Assembly: GCA_002839375.1 (NCBI GenBank)
Contig: PGXY01000009.1
Span: 190,080-254,079 of the forward strand
Direction of reading: 5' to 3'
DNA from: Spirochaetae bacterium HGW-Spirochaetae-1
GTDB taxonomy: Bacteria > Spirochaetota > UBA4802 > UBA5550
DNA: 64,000 nucleotides
Shown here: positions 1-10,643 of the stretch, piece after piece
Numbering within the stretch: the stretch's first letter is position 1
How the letters are laid out: every line of letters starts with the position of its first letter
Translations under genes and position numbers: made by a program
Notes under the pieces: model-generated
What the model was told of the DNA's origin: nothing
The model's database searches: none
Seen by the model: the letters and a program-made list of their open reading frames with translations, nothing else

Positions 1-93
1 GGAGAGTTGCTGGATAAAACAAGACTTCTTTATGACAAGATTAATGAGATGCTGGAAGAATGGAATCAGGAAATAGGGAAAAGCGACGTCTAG
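1..93 (+). CDS. C-terminal end of an unidentified protein (partial)
   Basis: An open frame enters from the left edge and ends at a TAG at 91-93, leaving 30 residues that look like a charged amphipathic helix (LLDKTRLLYDKINEML and onward). It overlaps the start of truA by 34 bases, which suggests that the two genes are co-transcribed and translationally coupled. The remaining piece is too short to name a family. Confidence 0.5.
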   Translation, partial: GELLDKTRLLYDKINEMLEEWNQEIGKSDV

Positions 94-872
94 CGCTTGT
101 CATTCAGTATGATGGAACCGCCTTCAACGGACTACAGGTGCAGAACAACGGCAGGACGGTGCAGGGAGAACTGGAAAATGCTCTGCATATTCTAACTAAG
201 GAAAATGTTCGAATCTATGCATCGGGAAGAACGGATGCGGGTGTTCACGCCCTGGGACAGGTTGTCCATTTTGACTGTGAAAGCGATTTGAAGATTGAAA
301 GGCTGTGTATTGGTCTCAATGGAATTCTTGACAGAGATGTGTCGGTGCGGAAAATATATGAGGTAGATCACAATTTTCATGCACGATATTCAGCGCGGGA
401 GAGGGAGTATATGTATAAAATATATAATCACCCGCAGAGAAGTCCTTTCATGCAGTACAGAGCTATGTGGGTCAACCATCCCCTTGATACCGATTATCTT
501 TCTGAAACGTTATCCTATCTTGTGGGTGAACATGATTTTGCCTCCTTCTGTAAGAAAAAGTCACGCATGGAAAATACCGTAAGAAAGATAAATGGCATAT
601 CAGTGCACCGGGATGGGGATTATGTTAATATCATCATCAACGGTAACGCCTTTCTGCATAATATGATACGGATAATTATCGGTACCTCTCTTGAAATGTT
701 CAGGCAAGGTAAGAACCCATCGTTAATGAAGAAGATTCTGGCGCAGAAGGATCGGGATCTCGGGGGAGTAACGGCACCTGCTTATGGATTGTATCTGAAT
801 AGAGTCATGTATGATCCGGATCTATCTTCGATAAAAGCTTCATTTGGTGATTTTCAGGAATCTTCTAAGTGA
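60..872 (+). CDS. truA: tRNA pseudouridine synthase A
   Basis: Converts uridine to pseudouridine at positions 38-40 of the tRNA anticodon stem-loop in the cytoplasm. The 270 residues match the usual family length. The family core GRTDAGVHALGQ is at about residues 56-67 and holds the catalytic Asp59, and the YDGTAFNG motif lies at residues 17-24. The C-terminal half carries the HNMIRIIIG segment typical of TruA. The ATG at 60 lies inside the end of the preceding frame, so expression is probably coupled to it. Confidence 0.95.
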   Translation: MESGNREKRRLALVIQYDGTAFNGLQVQNNGRTVQGELENALHILTKENVRIYASGRTDAGVHALGQVVHFDCESDLKIERLCIGLNGILDRDVSVRKIYEVDHNFHARYSAREREYMYKIYNHPQRSPFMQYRAMWVNHPLDTDYLSETLSYLVGEHDFASFCKKKSRMENTVRKINGISVHRDGDYVNIIINGNAFLHNMIRIIIGTSLEMFRQGKNPSLMKKILAQKDRDLGGVTAPAYGLYLNRVMYDPDLSSIKASFGDFQESSK

Positions 873-1101
873 TGTAAAACAATGCGTCATTCTCAGCCGT
901 AATATGTGCCCTGTCATGTTAATTAATGTATTTGACATATATCGTGAGTTGCCGATCATTAGCGCTTAATTATGTAACAAAGTGCTTATGCGGGTCTCAA
1001 ACCAAATGTATGCTGTCGAGTCACATGCGCATGTTGCTGCTTTGAGCTCCGGATATTTAAAATACTGCAAATCAAATATGGCTGTAATGTCAGGATGTGA
1101 G

Positions 1102-1701
1102 ATGAATTTACAAATCAAGAGAAATGTTATGAACTATAATAGAATATTGTCTGTTTTTGCAGGTCTTTGTCTGCTGTTCATGTCCTCACAGGTTTTTGCC
1201 TTTGAAAGCAGAAAGGATTATTTTCTGAGACCGCAAATAGGCGGATGGTTCGGACCTATCACCCCCATATATAAAACCGCAGATCTTGTGGATGCAAGTA
1301 TCGGCGGCGGATTGTTTTTCCGTTACAATACTCCTTATAGACCGATAAAGGTCGGTGTTGATTCATCATACCAGTTTTTCCCTTCAAAGGGGGTAAACAG
1401 GATGCATTTTATCCCTCTGTATGCCAGCGCGATTTATCTTCTACCGATCAACCTTCCGGTGAAACTGCAGGTCAAGGGCGGTTTCGGCGGGGCATATATT
1501 CATATTTTTCCCGATGATCGGGGCCGCTGGGACCCCTTGTTCATGACTGGTATAGAGATGTCCTTTCCCGCTGGAAGGGTCATCAACATCGGGGCACGCA
1601 TAGATTATATTTATGTGTATGAAGGATATCTCAACGGGGCGAAAATGGGAGGACACTTTCTTAATACGGGAATAGCACTTTTTTTCAATGTTAATTTTTG
1701 A
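1102..1701 (+). CDS. Probable outer-membrane beta-barrel protein
   Basis: Unrecognised protein of 199 residues. The frame is open from 982, but ATG 1102 is chosen because AGGA lies six bases upstream and the product then begins with a normal signal peptide ending near SSQVFA (ATG 1129 is also possible). The mature part alternates short polar and aromatic-rich stretches such as GGWFGPITPIY, SIGGGLFFRYN and GGAYIHIFP, and ends in a hydrophobic strand closing with Phe, as outer-membrane barrels do. A role in the outer membrane is inferred from this pattern only. Confidence 0.6.
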   Translation: MNLQIKRNVMNYNRILSVFAGLCLLFMSSQVFAFESRKDYFLRPQIGGWFGPITPIYKTADLVDASIGGGLFFRYNTPYRPIKVGVDSSYQFFPSKGVNRMHFIPLYASAIYLLPINLPVKLQVKGGFGGAYIHIFPDDRGRWDPLFMTGIEMSFPAGRVINIGARIDYIYVYEGYLNGAKMGGHFLNTGIALFFNVNF

Positions 1702-1756
1702 TATTTTTAATTGATTGATCTCCAGTGAATAATTTCAATATGGCGGAAAGTTTAAT

Positions 1757-3112
1757 ATGATGACCAGGATAATAAAAAATACATTATTACTCGTAGCTCT
1801 TGGGGCTGCAGTTCCGGGTTGCTGGGACAGGCCGCTCTTTACTGAGCTGGCCACTAACAGGCTCGAGGTGCGGCTTAAAGGTACCTATGCATCTAATGAT
1901 GAAAGAGCATGGCAGGCACCCGTAAATGTCAATGATGGTTCGATTGATGATTATCCACCGACTGACGTTACTACTATTGCTGATTTGCCAGATTCTTTTA
2001 AGTTCGATATCGCCGAGATGCGTCTTTCCGGTGGCGGTTCTAAAGATATGAAGTTCAGCATATACCGGCAGACCTACACTGTGGGGATTGATGATACCGA
2101 TGTTTTTTTTAATGACGGGATAATCCTTGATAACGACGATCCCGAGCCGGACAGGACCTATACGCATATAAAGATATACTTCCGCAAGATGATTTTCGAC
2201 AAGGCGATGAAATATGAACTGTCGGCAGACGGCTGGTCGGCCGGTGAACCGACCGAGGTTATTTTCAGGGAACATACAACCGAGGGTTTTGACTTCAACC
2301 AGCTTCAGACCAATTATCTCTACGATACCTGGCGGCTCGAGAGTGATTCAACGAACAGAATTTTTCCCGTGACGATCCCTATTGAGGGAGGCCTTACTTT
2401 CGATAATGACACGGATAAAACCGTTCTCGAAGTGCGCTTTGTGGTTAAGAACTTTATTAAGAAATATGAATATGACCGTTTTGATTATACGGCCGACAAC
2501 CCCTTTGTGGCTCATTTCTTCGGTCTCAGTGACTGGCTGCGCGACGTGCAGCCCGGGGATCTCCAGTCGGGAAGCGCCGCGATAGGGGGGAATATTCTGG
2601 CTGTGGCACGGGCTTATGTTCCGGGTAGGACTGGTTCAATTTATGGAACTGTCGATGGCATTCCTGCCAATGGAGACTACATTGTAGCGGTACCTGATGG
2701 AGAATTGATAAGCGACTATGTTGTAGCTGCTGATTTAAGGAGTACTAATGTTGGGAATTGTGATGCGCCAAAAGCTCCATCGGGAGCAGGATCAATATCG
2801 GCCCTGCTGGATTATTATTTGAAATATGAGAAATATAAAGCGGACATGAATGCTTTTATTATTTCATGTGTTGATCAAGATACCTTTGAAACTGAATGGT
2901 CCGCTTATAGCACAGCCGCTGATGCATTCAAGCTGCCTCTTCTTGCAACAGTTGCCAGTGGAGGTAACTATGCCATCGAAAATGTTTCCCCTGGAAGATA
3001 TGATTTGTATTATGCATCCCCACCTGCGTTCGGTGAACTGTTTTCAAATTTCACGGCAGGCCCTCAGGATGTTGATGTGGCTGCGGGTTCAGCGATTGAA
3101 CTAAATTTATGA
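1757..3112 (+). CDS. Large exported lipoprotein of unknown function
   Basis: 451 residues with an N-terminal signal and a lipobox-like AAVPGC ending at about residue 22, so it is probably lipidated and anchored on the periplasmic or outer face. The body contains beta-rich segments. Near residues 290-320 there is a GSIYGTVDG motif and at the C-terminus a NYAIENVSPGRYDLYYA motif, both resembling carboxypeptidase-regulatory-like or prealbumin-like folds that carry surface proteins. It follows the barrel-like gene by 55 bases and may be co-transcribed with it. No enzyme motif is visible. Confidence 0.65.
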   Translation: MMTRIIKNTLLLVALGAAVPGCWDRPLFTELATNRLEVRLKGTYASNDERAWQAPVNVNDGSIDDYPPTDVTTIADLPDSFKFDIAEMRLSGGGSKDMKFSIYRQTYTVGIDDTDVFFNDGIILDNDDPEPDRTYTHIKIYFRKMIFDKAMKYELSADGWSAGEPTEVIFREHTTEGFDFNQLQTNYLYDTWRLESDSTNRIFPVTIPIEGGLTFDNDTDKTVLEVRFVVKNFIKKYEYDRFDYTADNPFVAHFFGLSDWLRDVQPGDLQSGSAAIGGNILAVARAYVPGRTGSIYGTVDGIPANGDYIVAVPDGELISDYVVAADLRSTNVGNCDAPKAPSGAGSISALLDYYLKYEKYKADMNAFIISCVDQDTFETEWSAYSTAADAFKLPLLATVASGGNYAIENVSPGRYDLYYASPPAFGELFSNFTAGPQDVDVAAGSAIELNL

Positions 3113-3142
3113 TGTTCAGAATAATCGAATGATTTAATAAAA

Positions 3143-4366
3143 ATGACTGACAGAATCATCGTTCAGAAATACGGCGGCACCTCGGTAAAGAATGCCGAGC
3201 GCATTAAGGCCGTAGCTGCCCGCATCAGGGGATATGTGGAACGAGGCTACCGGGTCGTGGTGGTGGTCTCGGCCATGGGACAGACCACGGACGAGCTGCT
3301 GGACCTGGCATCGCAGATTACGGCGAACCCGAGCCGGCGCGAGCTGGATATGCTTCTCTCTACGGGCGAACAGGTATCCATATCACTCCTTGCCATGGCC
3401 ATGCATGAACTGGGCGTACAGGCCGTATCCCATACGGGAGCCCAGGTGAAGGTGCTGACCGACGGCAATTTCACCGATGCAAAAATTGAAAGCATTTCAG
3501 CGGACCGGATGAAGAGCTCCCTGGAGAAAAACGATGTTGTCATCGTGGCCGGATTCCAGGGCATCGACAACGAGGAGAATATCACCACACTGGGCCGCGG
3601 CGGTTCCGACACCTCGGCAGTGGCCCTTGCTGCCGTGCTGGGCGTGCGGGACTGCGAGATATACACCGACGTGAACGGCGTGTATACGGCCGATCCCCGG
3701 ATTATTGAAAAGACCAGGAAACTGAAGGAAATCAGCTATGAAGAAATGCTGGAGCTCTCCCGTCTTGGCGCAGGAGTGCTCCATTCCAGGTCAGTGGAGT
3801 TCGCAAAAAAATTTAATGTGCGCCTCCACGTGAGGTCCAGCTATAACTTTGAGGAAGGAACCATTGTTATGCCCCGGGAGGAGATGATGGAGAAATTTAT
3901 TATAAGCGGCGTCACATCGAAAAAGAACGAGGCCAAGATCAGCATACGTGATCTTGACGATAAGCCGGGCATAGCAGCCGAGCTTTTTAAATCCATGGGT
4001 GATGAAAAATTATATGTCAATATGATTGTTCAGTCCACTGGATTCAATAACCGGGCTTCAATCTCATTTACGGTGTTGAAAAGCGACCTGAAAAGGGCCC
4101 GGGAAATCTGTGAGGACCTGAAAGGAAAGCTTGGGGCATCGTCAATCGACTATAAGGAAGATATTGCCATAGTATCGGCCGTGGGAGTGGGCATGCTTTC
4201 TTCCTATGGTGTTGCGGCCAGGATGTTCAGAGTTCTGGCCGATGAGGGAATCAATATTGATATGATCTCCACGTCGGAAATCGGCATCTCCTGCGTTATT
4301 GACAGCAAGTATACGGAACTGGCTCTGACAATTATACATAAAGAATTTCTTGAAGAGGAGCAATAG
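3143..4366 (+). CDS. lysC: Aspartate kinase
   Basis: Phosphorylates L-aspartate, the first step to lysine, threonine, methionine and diaminopimelate. The 407 residues are the size of a monofunctional class with two ACT domains. The kinase core begins with KYGGTS (residues 9-14), and GRGGSDTS (151-158) binds substrate. The two ACT regulatory domains start near residues 265 and 343, and STSEIGISCVI lies in the second. Feedback control by lysine or threonine is therefore likely, though the effector cannot be read here. The gene is followed three bases later by ddl, so peptidoglycan precursor genes are grouped. Confidence 0.95.
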   Translation: MTDRIIVQKYGGTSVKNAERIKAVAARIRGYVERGYRVVVVVSAMGQTTDELLDLASQITANPSRRELDMLLSTGEQVSISLLAMAMHELGVQAVSHTGAQVKVLTDGNFTDAKIESISADRMKSSLEKNDVVIVAGFQGIDNEENITTLGRGGSDTSAVALAAVLGVRDCEIYTDVNGVYTADPRIIEKTRKLKEISYEEMLELSRLGAGVLHSRSVEFAKKFNVRLHVRSSYNFEEGTIVMPREEMMEKFIISGVTSKKNEAKISIRDLDDKPGIAAELFKSMGDEKLYVNMIVQSTGFNNRASISFTVLKSDLKRAREICEDLKGKLGASSIDYKEDIAIVSAVGVGMLSSYGVAARMFRVLADEGINIDMISTSEIGISCVIDSKYTELALTIIHKEFLEEEQ

Positions 4367-4369
4367 TCG

Positions 4370-5479
4370 ATGATTACTGTTGGAGTCCTGTACGGCGGGA
4401 GGTCAGGGGAACATGATGTGTCTCTCTGTTCTGCGGCATCGGTAGTTGCATCCCTGGACCGTTCAAAATATGAAGTGGTTGCCATAGGCATCGACCGGGA
4501 CGGGCGATGGTATGTTCAGGATGAGCCGGTAATTGTAGATGATAAAGATTTCGGCAGAAAAATGAACCTGGAACGCAAGGGAAACTGGACTGTCAATCAT
4601 TACGAGAAAGGAAACGCCCTCGTACTGCGTGACAGCGATTCGGATAAAGAGGTTGCTGTCGATGTGGTCTTTCCCGTGATACACGGGACCTTTTGTGAGG
4701 ATGGGACCCTGCAGGGGCTTCTTGAGCTGGCCATGGTTCCCTATGTGGGGGCTGATGTTGCAGGTTCGGCGATCGGTATGGATAAGGATGTTTCCAAACG
4801 TCTCCTCAGGGACGGAGGGATTCCCGTTGTTCCCTGGAAAATAATAACTCACCGTGACTGGTCAAGCAACCGAAAGAAGATAGCGGCTGATATTAATGAT
4901 GCTTTCGCCTACCCACTGTTTGTTAAACCATGCAGCGCCGGTTCATCAGTAGGAGTAAAGAAGGTGAATGAGCCGGCTTTACTGGAAGAGTCCGTTGATT
5001 TTGCATTGCGTTTTGACAATAAAATTATGATTGAGGATGGCATTGCAGCGCGGGAGATCGAATGCGCGGTTCTGGGCAATGATGATCCCGAAGCCTCATA
5101 CCTGGGAGAGATTATTCCGAAGCATGAATTCTATTCTTACGAGGCGAAATATATAGACAGCCAGGGCGCTGAGCTGGTTATCCCCGCCAACATTGATGAA
5201 TTTCTTTCAGCCGATATCAGGGAGGCGGCTGTCCAGGCATTCCGTATTCTTAATTGTAGCGGTATGGCGCGTGTTGATTTTTTCCTTGAGCGAGGCAGCA
5301 GTAACTATTACCTGAATGAGATAAATACACTACCCGGGTTTACAAGCATCAGCATGTATCCCAAGCTGTGGGAATACACGGGTCTTTCCTATGCCAGACT
5401 TCTTGATAAGCTGATAGACCTGGCCCGTCAACGGCACGCGGAACGAAAAAGAATATCAACGGAGCTCGCACATGTTTGA
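4370..5479 (+). CDS. ddl: D-alanine--D-alanine ligase
   Basis: Joins two D-alanines using ATP for the peptidoglycan stem peptide. The 369 residues carry the N-terminal VLYGGRSGEHDVSL motif, the ATP-grasp segment FVKPCSAGSSVGV and the metal-binding EINTLPGFT near the C-terminus, all diagnostic of Ddl. A GAGGAG Shine-Dalgarno lies just upstream, inside the end of lysC. Its end overlaps the next gene by eight bases, which suggests an operon lysC-ddl-membrane protein-HAD. Confidence 0.96.
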   Translation: MITVGVLYGGRSGEHDVSLCSAASVVASLDRSKYEVVAIGIDRDGRWYVQDEPVIVDDKDFGRKMNLERKGNWTVNHYEKGNALVLRDSDSDKEVAVDVVFPVIHGTFCEDGTLQGLLELAMVPYVGADVAGSAIGMDKDVSKRLLRDGGIPVVPWKIITHRDWSSNRKKIAADINDAFAYPLFVKPCSAGSSVGVKKVNEPALLEESVDFALRFDNKIMIEDGIAAREIECAVLGNDDPEASYLGEIIPKHEFYSYEAKYIDSQGAELVIPANIDEFLSADIREAAVQAFRILNCSGMARVDFFLERGSSNYYLNEINTLPGFTSISMYPKLWEYTGLSYARLLDKLIDLARQRHAERKRISTELAHV

Positions 5480-6047
5480 TTGGTTAAAAATACTTCAGAT
5501 AGTTCTAAAAATTTTATTCTGGGGCGCTATCCCCCTGGCAGTAATATATTATCGTTATAAAAAGACCATCACGACGGGATTTGCCGTGGGCATAATTATA
5601 TCAACCTTTTTGCTTGGTCTCATGTCCGTAGCCACGGTGAAACAGGATCCCATTAAAGTATTCATGGATAGGATAAATAGCCGGAATTATGAGGAGTCGA
5701 AAAAAGCCTACAAGATAATTATCCAATATGGGCCGGAATACCTCGAAAAGATCGATGAATCACAGATACTCGATCTGGTATTCTTTGAAAAGTTAAAAAA
5801 GGATATTCAGGATGAATACTTCGATATATCATCACGCTACGTAGACCAGTTCACTGTTGCGGGAGACAGCGATTGCAAGGATTTGATTACTCAGCAGAAA
5901 TATCTTCATAATCTCAAGCATGCCGTTACGCTGCTGAATTATTCCAGAAGCATAGGGAAAGCCCATGAGGATCTTGAGAAAAAACTCCAGTCCAAGATTC
6001 AGGATGGAGAAAAATCTATGGCCGAAATGGAAGAACGCTGTGATTGA
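5472..6047 (+). CDS. Membrane-anchored protein of unknown function
   Basis: 191 residues and no recognised family. Two hydrophobic segments at about residues 9-27 and 35-54 are probably a membrane hairpin, followed by a soluble helical, charged domain of about 130 residues with a single Cys pair far apart (CKDL and the terminal CD). It overlaps ddl by eight bases and abuts the HAD gene, so it is translated as part of that operon. The context hints at an envelope role, but nothing in the sequence shows one. Confidence 0.65.
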   Translation: MFDWLKILQIVLKILFWGAIPLAVIYYRYKKTITTGFAVGIIISTFLLGLMSVATVKQDPIKVFMDRINSRNYEESKKAYKIIIQYGPEYLEKIDESQILDLVFFEKLKKDIQDEYFDISSRYVDQFTVAGDSDCKDLITQQKYLHNLKHAVTLLNYSRSIGKAHEDLEKKLQSKIQDGEKSMAEMEERCD

Positions 6048-6064
6048 AAATTGCTCCCCGTCAT

Positions 6065-6715
6065 ATGAAAGAAATTACTAATATCCTTTTTGATCTCGAT
6101 GGTGTACTGATAAATTCCATGCCGGTTCATGCCAGGGCCTGGAAGAAGACATTCAGCGCACTGGGTATTGTCCTTGAAGATATCGACATTTACAGGCGTG
6201 AGGGAATGTCAGGCCCCGCTTCTATTCGTGACATTTTCCTTGAAAAAAAAATGCCCCTACCTGACGAAGAAAGTCTTATTGGAATAATTGAAAGCAAACA
6301 TACTTTCTTTCAAAAAAATGAAATCAGGCTATTTGCAGAAATTGATGATATCATCAATATTTTAAAGAGCAGGAAAATTCGCATGGGACTGGTGACGGGA
6401 TCGCACCGGGCTACCGTGGATGAGACAGTACCTCCGGGAATAATTCAGTCAATGTCGGTGATCGTCACTTCCGATGATGTTTTGCACGGCAAGCCCCATC
6501 CGGAATCATACATAAAGGCGCTAAAAAAGATTGGGGCGAAAGTTGATTCAACACTGGTAATTGAGAATGCCCCCATGGGGATCAGGGCCGCTAAAAATGC
6601 AGGTCTTTTATGCTATGCCGTGGAAACGACCCTGCCGAAGGAATATTTGAGCGAGGCCGATGTTATTTTTTCTGATCATCGCGCTTTGCAGCGGCATTTT
6701 TTGATGTATTTATAG
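6065..6715 (+). CDS. HAD-superfamily hydrolase, beta-phosphoglucomutase-like
   Basis: A cytoplasmic phosphatase or phosphomutase of about 216 residues. Motif I DLDGVL supplies the nucleophilic and acid Asp pair, VTGSH is motif II, HGKPHPESY gives the motif III Lys, and VIENAPMGIRAAKNAG is the motif IV region (Glu in place of the first Asp of the usual ED/DD). The cap lies between motifs I and II, as in subfamily IA. A TTG at 6044 overlapping the previous stop is an alternative start with a weak GGAAG site. The substrate cannot be told from the sequence. Confidence 0.85.
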   Translation: MKEITNILFDLDGVLINSMPVHARAWKKTFSALGIVLEDIDIYRREGMSGPASIRDIFLEKKMPLPDEESLIGIIESKHTFFQKNEIRLFAEIDDIINILKSRKIRMGLVTGSHRATVDETVPPGIIQSMSVIVTSDDVLHGKPHPESYIKALKKIGAKVDSTLVIENAPMGIRAAKNAGLLCYAVETTLPKEYLSEADVIFSDHRALQRHFLMYL

Positions 6716-6729
6716 GGATTGTTTTTTTA

Positions 6730-6759
6730 TTGACATGATACTGTTACTGTAACTATCTT
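6730..6759 (+). promoter_or_regulatory. Probable sigma-70-type promoter for pssA
   Basis: A perfect TTGACA box at 6730-6735 is followed after 18 bases by TATCTT at 6754-6759, four of six consensus bases. It sits 30 bases before the pssA start, which has an AGGAG ribosome site at 6779-6783. The wide spacer makes the call moderate. Confidence 0.45.
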
Positions 6760-6788
6760 AGGTAAAAATTAATGTATCAGGAGCCGGC

Positions 6789-7544
6789 ATGACAGAGAAA
6801 AGGGCTATCATACCAAACACATTCACTATGACAAACATGGTGTTGGGTTTTATTGCCATTATAATGGCCAGCAGGGGAAATCCCGAGTCTATTGCCATTG
6901 CTGGTGTTCTTGTTTTTGTCGCTTCTTTTTTTGATTTTATCGATGGTGCCACAGCCAGGGCCTTGAAGGTTACCAGCCCGATTGGCATCCAGCTCGATTC
7001 TCTTGCGGACGAAATTGCTTACGGTATCGCTCCTGGTTTTATCGCTTATCAGGCCTATCTTTCAAAGATGCCCGACGCTGGATTTCTTGGGCTGAACTGG
7101 GGTATGATAATTGCACCGATTTTCCCCATTTGCGCAACGTACAGGCTGGCAAAGTTTAATATTGAAGGCTCAGGCAAGAAGGGGTTTACCGGACTACCTT
7201 CACCGGCTGCGGGTATTTTTATAGCATCAATACCGGCTCTGCCTTTTTCAAGAATTCCCTTCATTGGGAAAATTAATTTTCAATTTCCCATTGAATTATT
7301 TGTTCCGATCTTTGCCATTGTAGCACTATTGATGGTTTCAGAAGTTGATTATATGAAACTTTTTTCTGATATAGCCAGCAAGGGGAAAGCAGCCATTATG
7401 ATAACCACGGTTATAAATATACTGCTGCTTTATTACTTTAATATGTGGTCTGTTTTTGCCTTCACCAGTCTATATATCATGGCAGGTATCGTATTTTATA
7501 TATACCGCTGTATCTGGAAAAAGGAATGTTCCGAAGAAAGCTAA
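6789..7544 (+). CDS. pssA: CDP-diacylglycerol--serine O-phosphatidyltransferase
   Basis: Integral membrane enzyme that makes phosphatidylserine, the precursor of phosphatidylethanolamine. In 251 residues it carries the CDP-alcohol phosphotransferase signature: DGATAR, then Gly, then an Asp-x3-Asp pair (QLDSLAD), at about residues 56-80. Several hydrophobic segments follow, as expected of the family. The opening segment IPNTFTMTNMVLG is typical of PssA rather than PgsA. AGGAG lies five bases before the ATG. Confidence 0.9.
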   Translation: MTEKRAIIPNTFTMTNMVLGFIAIIMASRGNPESIAIAGVLVFVASFFDFIDGATARALKVTSPIGIQLDSLADEIAYGIAPGFIAYQAYLSKMPDAGFLGLNWGMIIAPIFPICATYRLAKFNIEGSGKKGFTGLPSPAAGIFIASIPALPFSRIPFIGKINFQFPIELFVPIFAIVALLMVSEVDYMKLFSDIASKGKAAIMITTVINILLLYYFNMWSVFAFTSLYIMAGIVFYIYRCIWKKECSEES

Positions 7545-7708
7545 TTGAGTTATTAATATTATAAGCGATATTGTTGCTTGACATCCTTCCCCCCTTTTAT
7601 CACCGTTGCGGATGTCTTCTGGTAATCCTTTTCTAATTGTATTAATACGAATATTTGCCTGAATTCAAGTGTTTTTATGTGTTTAGAATTTTATTTTCCG
7701 GAGTTGAA

Positions 7709-8194
7709 ATGGAAGAATTTTCTCATTATTCCAGTGACGGGACATCTAAAATGGTGGATGTCTCCGAGAAAGACATAACCAGGAGAACAGCCCGTGCCTG
7801 TGGGTTTGTCAGCATGTCACCTGAAACACTGGAACTGATTGAAAGAAGGCTGCTTCCTAAGGGTGATCTGTTTGAAGTAGCACGTATTGCCGGTATTCTG
7901 GCAGCAAAAAGAACTGCTGAGCTTATTCCCATGTGTCACCCACTGTCATTATCATATGTGGATCTGGGCATTGAAATAAAGAAGGAAAAAGGCGGTATTG
8001 AAGTGACTTCCGAAATAAGACTCCATGGTAAAACCGGTGCTGAGATGGAGGCATTGACTGCCGTATCTGTGGCCGCTTTGACTATTTATGATATGTGCAA
8101 GGCAGTGGACAAATGTATGGTAATTGGTGAAATTCAAGTAGTAGAGAAGAAAGGTGGAAAGTCAGACATCAGTGCCGGGGAAAAGCGAGTATAA
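7709..8194 (+). CDS. moaC: Cyclic pyranopterin monophosphate synthase
   Basis: Acts with MoaA to make cyclic pyranopterin phosphate, the first intermediate of molybdenum cofactor. The frame is open from 7655, but ATG 7709 has GGAG five bases upstream and gives 161 residues, the normal family size. Family motifs are MVDVSEKDITRR near the N-terminus, PMCHPLSLSYVD, and the catalytic Lys region YDMCKAVDK. No other molybdopterin gene is in the window, so the rest of the pathway must lie elsewhere. Confidence 0.95.
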   Translation: MEEFSHYSSDGTSKMVDVSEKDITRRTARACGFVSMSPETLELIERRLLPKGDLFEVARIAGILAAKRTAELIPMCHPLSLSYVDLGIEIKKEKGGIEVTSEIRLHGKTGAEMEALTAVSVAALTIYDMCKAVDKCMVIGEIQVVEKKGGKSDISAGEKRV

Positions 8195-8330
8195 TGATTT
8201 TTAGAATTAGAGATATACATAGTTTAAGTGTTAAAACGCTGAATTAATTAGAAATGTTTGAAAATTTGAGAAAAATTGATTTATTTTGCAATAAATAGCT
8301 ACAATTGCCTTTATTTGCCTTATATTAGAC

Positions 8331-8360
8331 TTGATGAACTATAGAAATATTGTGTATTAA
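8331..8360 (+). promoter_or_regulatory. Probable groESL promoter
   Basis: TTGATG at 8331-8336 and TATTAA at 8355-8360, 18 bases apart, lie directly before the CIRCE operator. Transcription would begin within the operator, the usual arrangement for HrcA repression of groE. The region 8195-8542 holds no gene, only this promoter, the operator and an AT-rich leader. Confidence 0.5.
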
Positions 8361-8364
8361 TAAC

Positions 8365-8396
8365 TTGTTAGCACTCATTTTATTGAGTGCTAACAA
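8365..8396 (+). promoter_or_regulatory. CIRCE operator (HrcA binding site) of groESL
   Basis: A perfect 12-base inverted repeat: TTGTTAGCACTC at 8365-8376 and GAGTGCTAACAA at 8385-8396. The inner nine bases of each arm are exactly the CIRCE consensus. The spacer here is eight bases, one shorter than the canonical nine. Placement upstream of groES makes heat-shock control by HrcA very likely. hrcA itself is not in the window. Confidence 0.93.
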
Positions 8397-8542
8397 ATAT
8401 CTTCTGAACTGACTGAAACAGTAATAAAAATACAATTCGATACTCATTCGGAAACTAAGAACTAAATGTATTCACGCTACTGCTTTTATACAGGTTAGTA
8501 AATAAACTATTCAGTAATATTAAATAATTAAGGAGGACGTAC

Positions 8543-8827
8543 GTGGCTATTAAACCAATTGGAGACAGAATTCTCATTGAAGCCGTGGAAGAAGAAATTG
8601 CCAAGGTGGGATCACTTTTTGTACCGGATACAGCTAAGGAAAAACCCCAGCAAGGAAAGGTAGTTGCCGTTGGCGAAGGTCGACGTGATGGTGATAAGCT
8701 GATACCACTGACAGTTAAGGTTGGCGATACTATTCTTTACGGAAAGTATTCAGGCACAGAGATCAAGTATAATGAAAAGGAATATTTGATTCTCTCAGAA
8801 ACTGATGTGCTGGCAATCGTAGACTGA
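8543..8827 (+). CDS. groES: Co-chaperonin GroES
   Basis: Forms the heptameric lid of the GroEL folding chamber. The 94 residues match the family throughout, with [15 protein letters not shown] at the N-terminus, the mobile loop around residues 18-32, and a C-terminal [10 protein letters not shown]. The start is GTG, supported by a full AGGAGG Shine-Dalgarno six bases upstream at 8531-8536. It is controlled by the CIRCE site upstream and co-transcribed with groL 47 bases later. Confidence 0.97.
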   Translation: MAIKPIGDRILIEAVEEEIAKVGSLFVPDTAKEKPQQGKVVAVGEGRRDGDKLIPLTVKVGDTILYGKYSGTEIKYNEKEYLILSETDVLAIVD

Positions 8828-8832
8828 TGTGA

Positions 8833-10509
<1,677 letters not shown>

Positions 10510-10538
10510 CACATACCATTATCAATTAGAATTTAATG

Positions 10539-10569
10539 AAAGCTGCCCATGTCATGGGCAGCTTTTTTT
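10539..10569 (+). terminator. Rho-independent terminator of groESL
   Basis: A 12-base stem (AAAGCTGCCCAT with ATGGGCAGCTTT) with a three-base loop, running into seven T residues at 10563-10569. It lies 30 bases after the groL stop. Confidence 0.93.
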
Positions 10570-10643
10570 ATGGCCCTTCAATCCCGATCTTTACCATATT
10601 TATTGTTAATTTCTTTTGTCTTGTACCGATGATATAGTTAAGC

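Noticed and set aside
932-960. TTGACA at 932 with ATCATT 17 bases later, upstream of the barrel-like gene
   Set aside because: The second box is too far from consensus to call a promoter.
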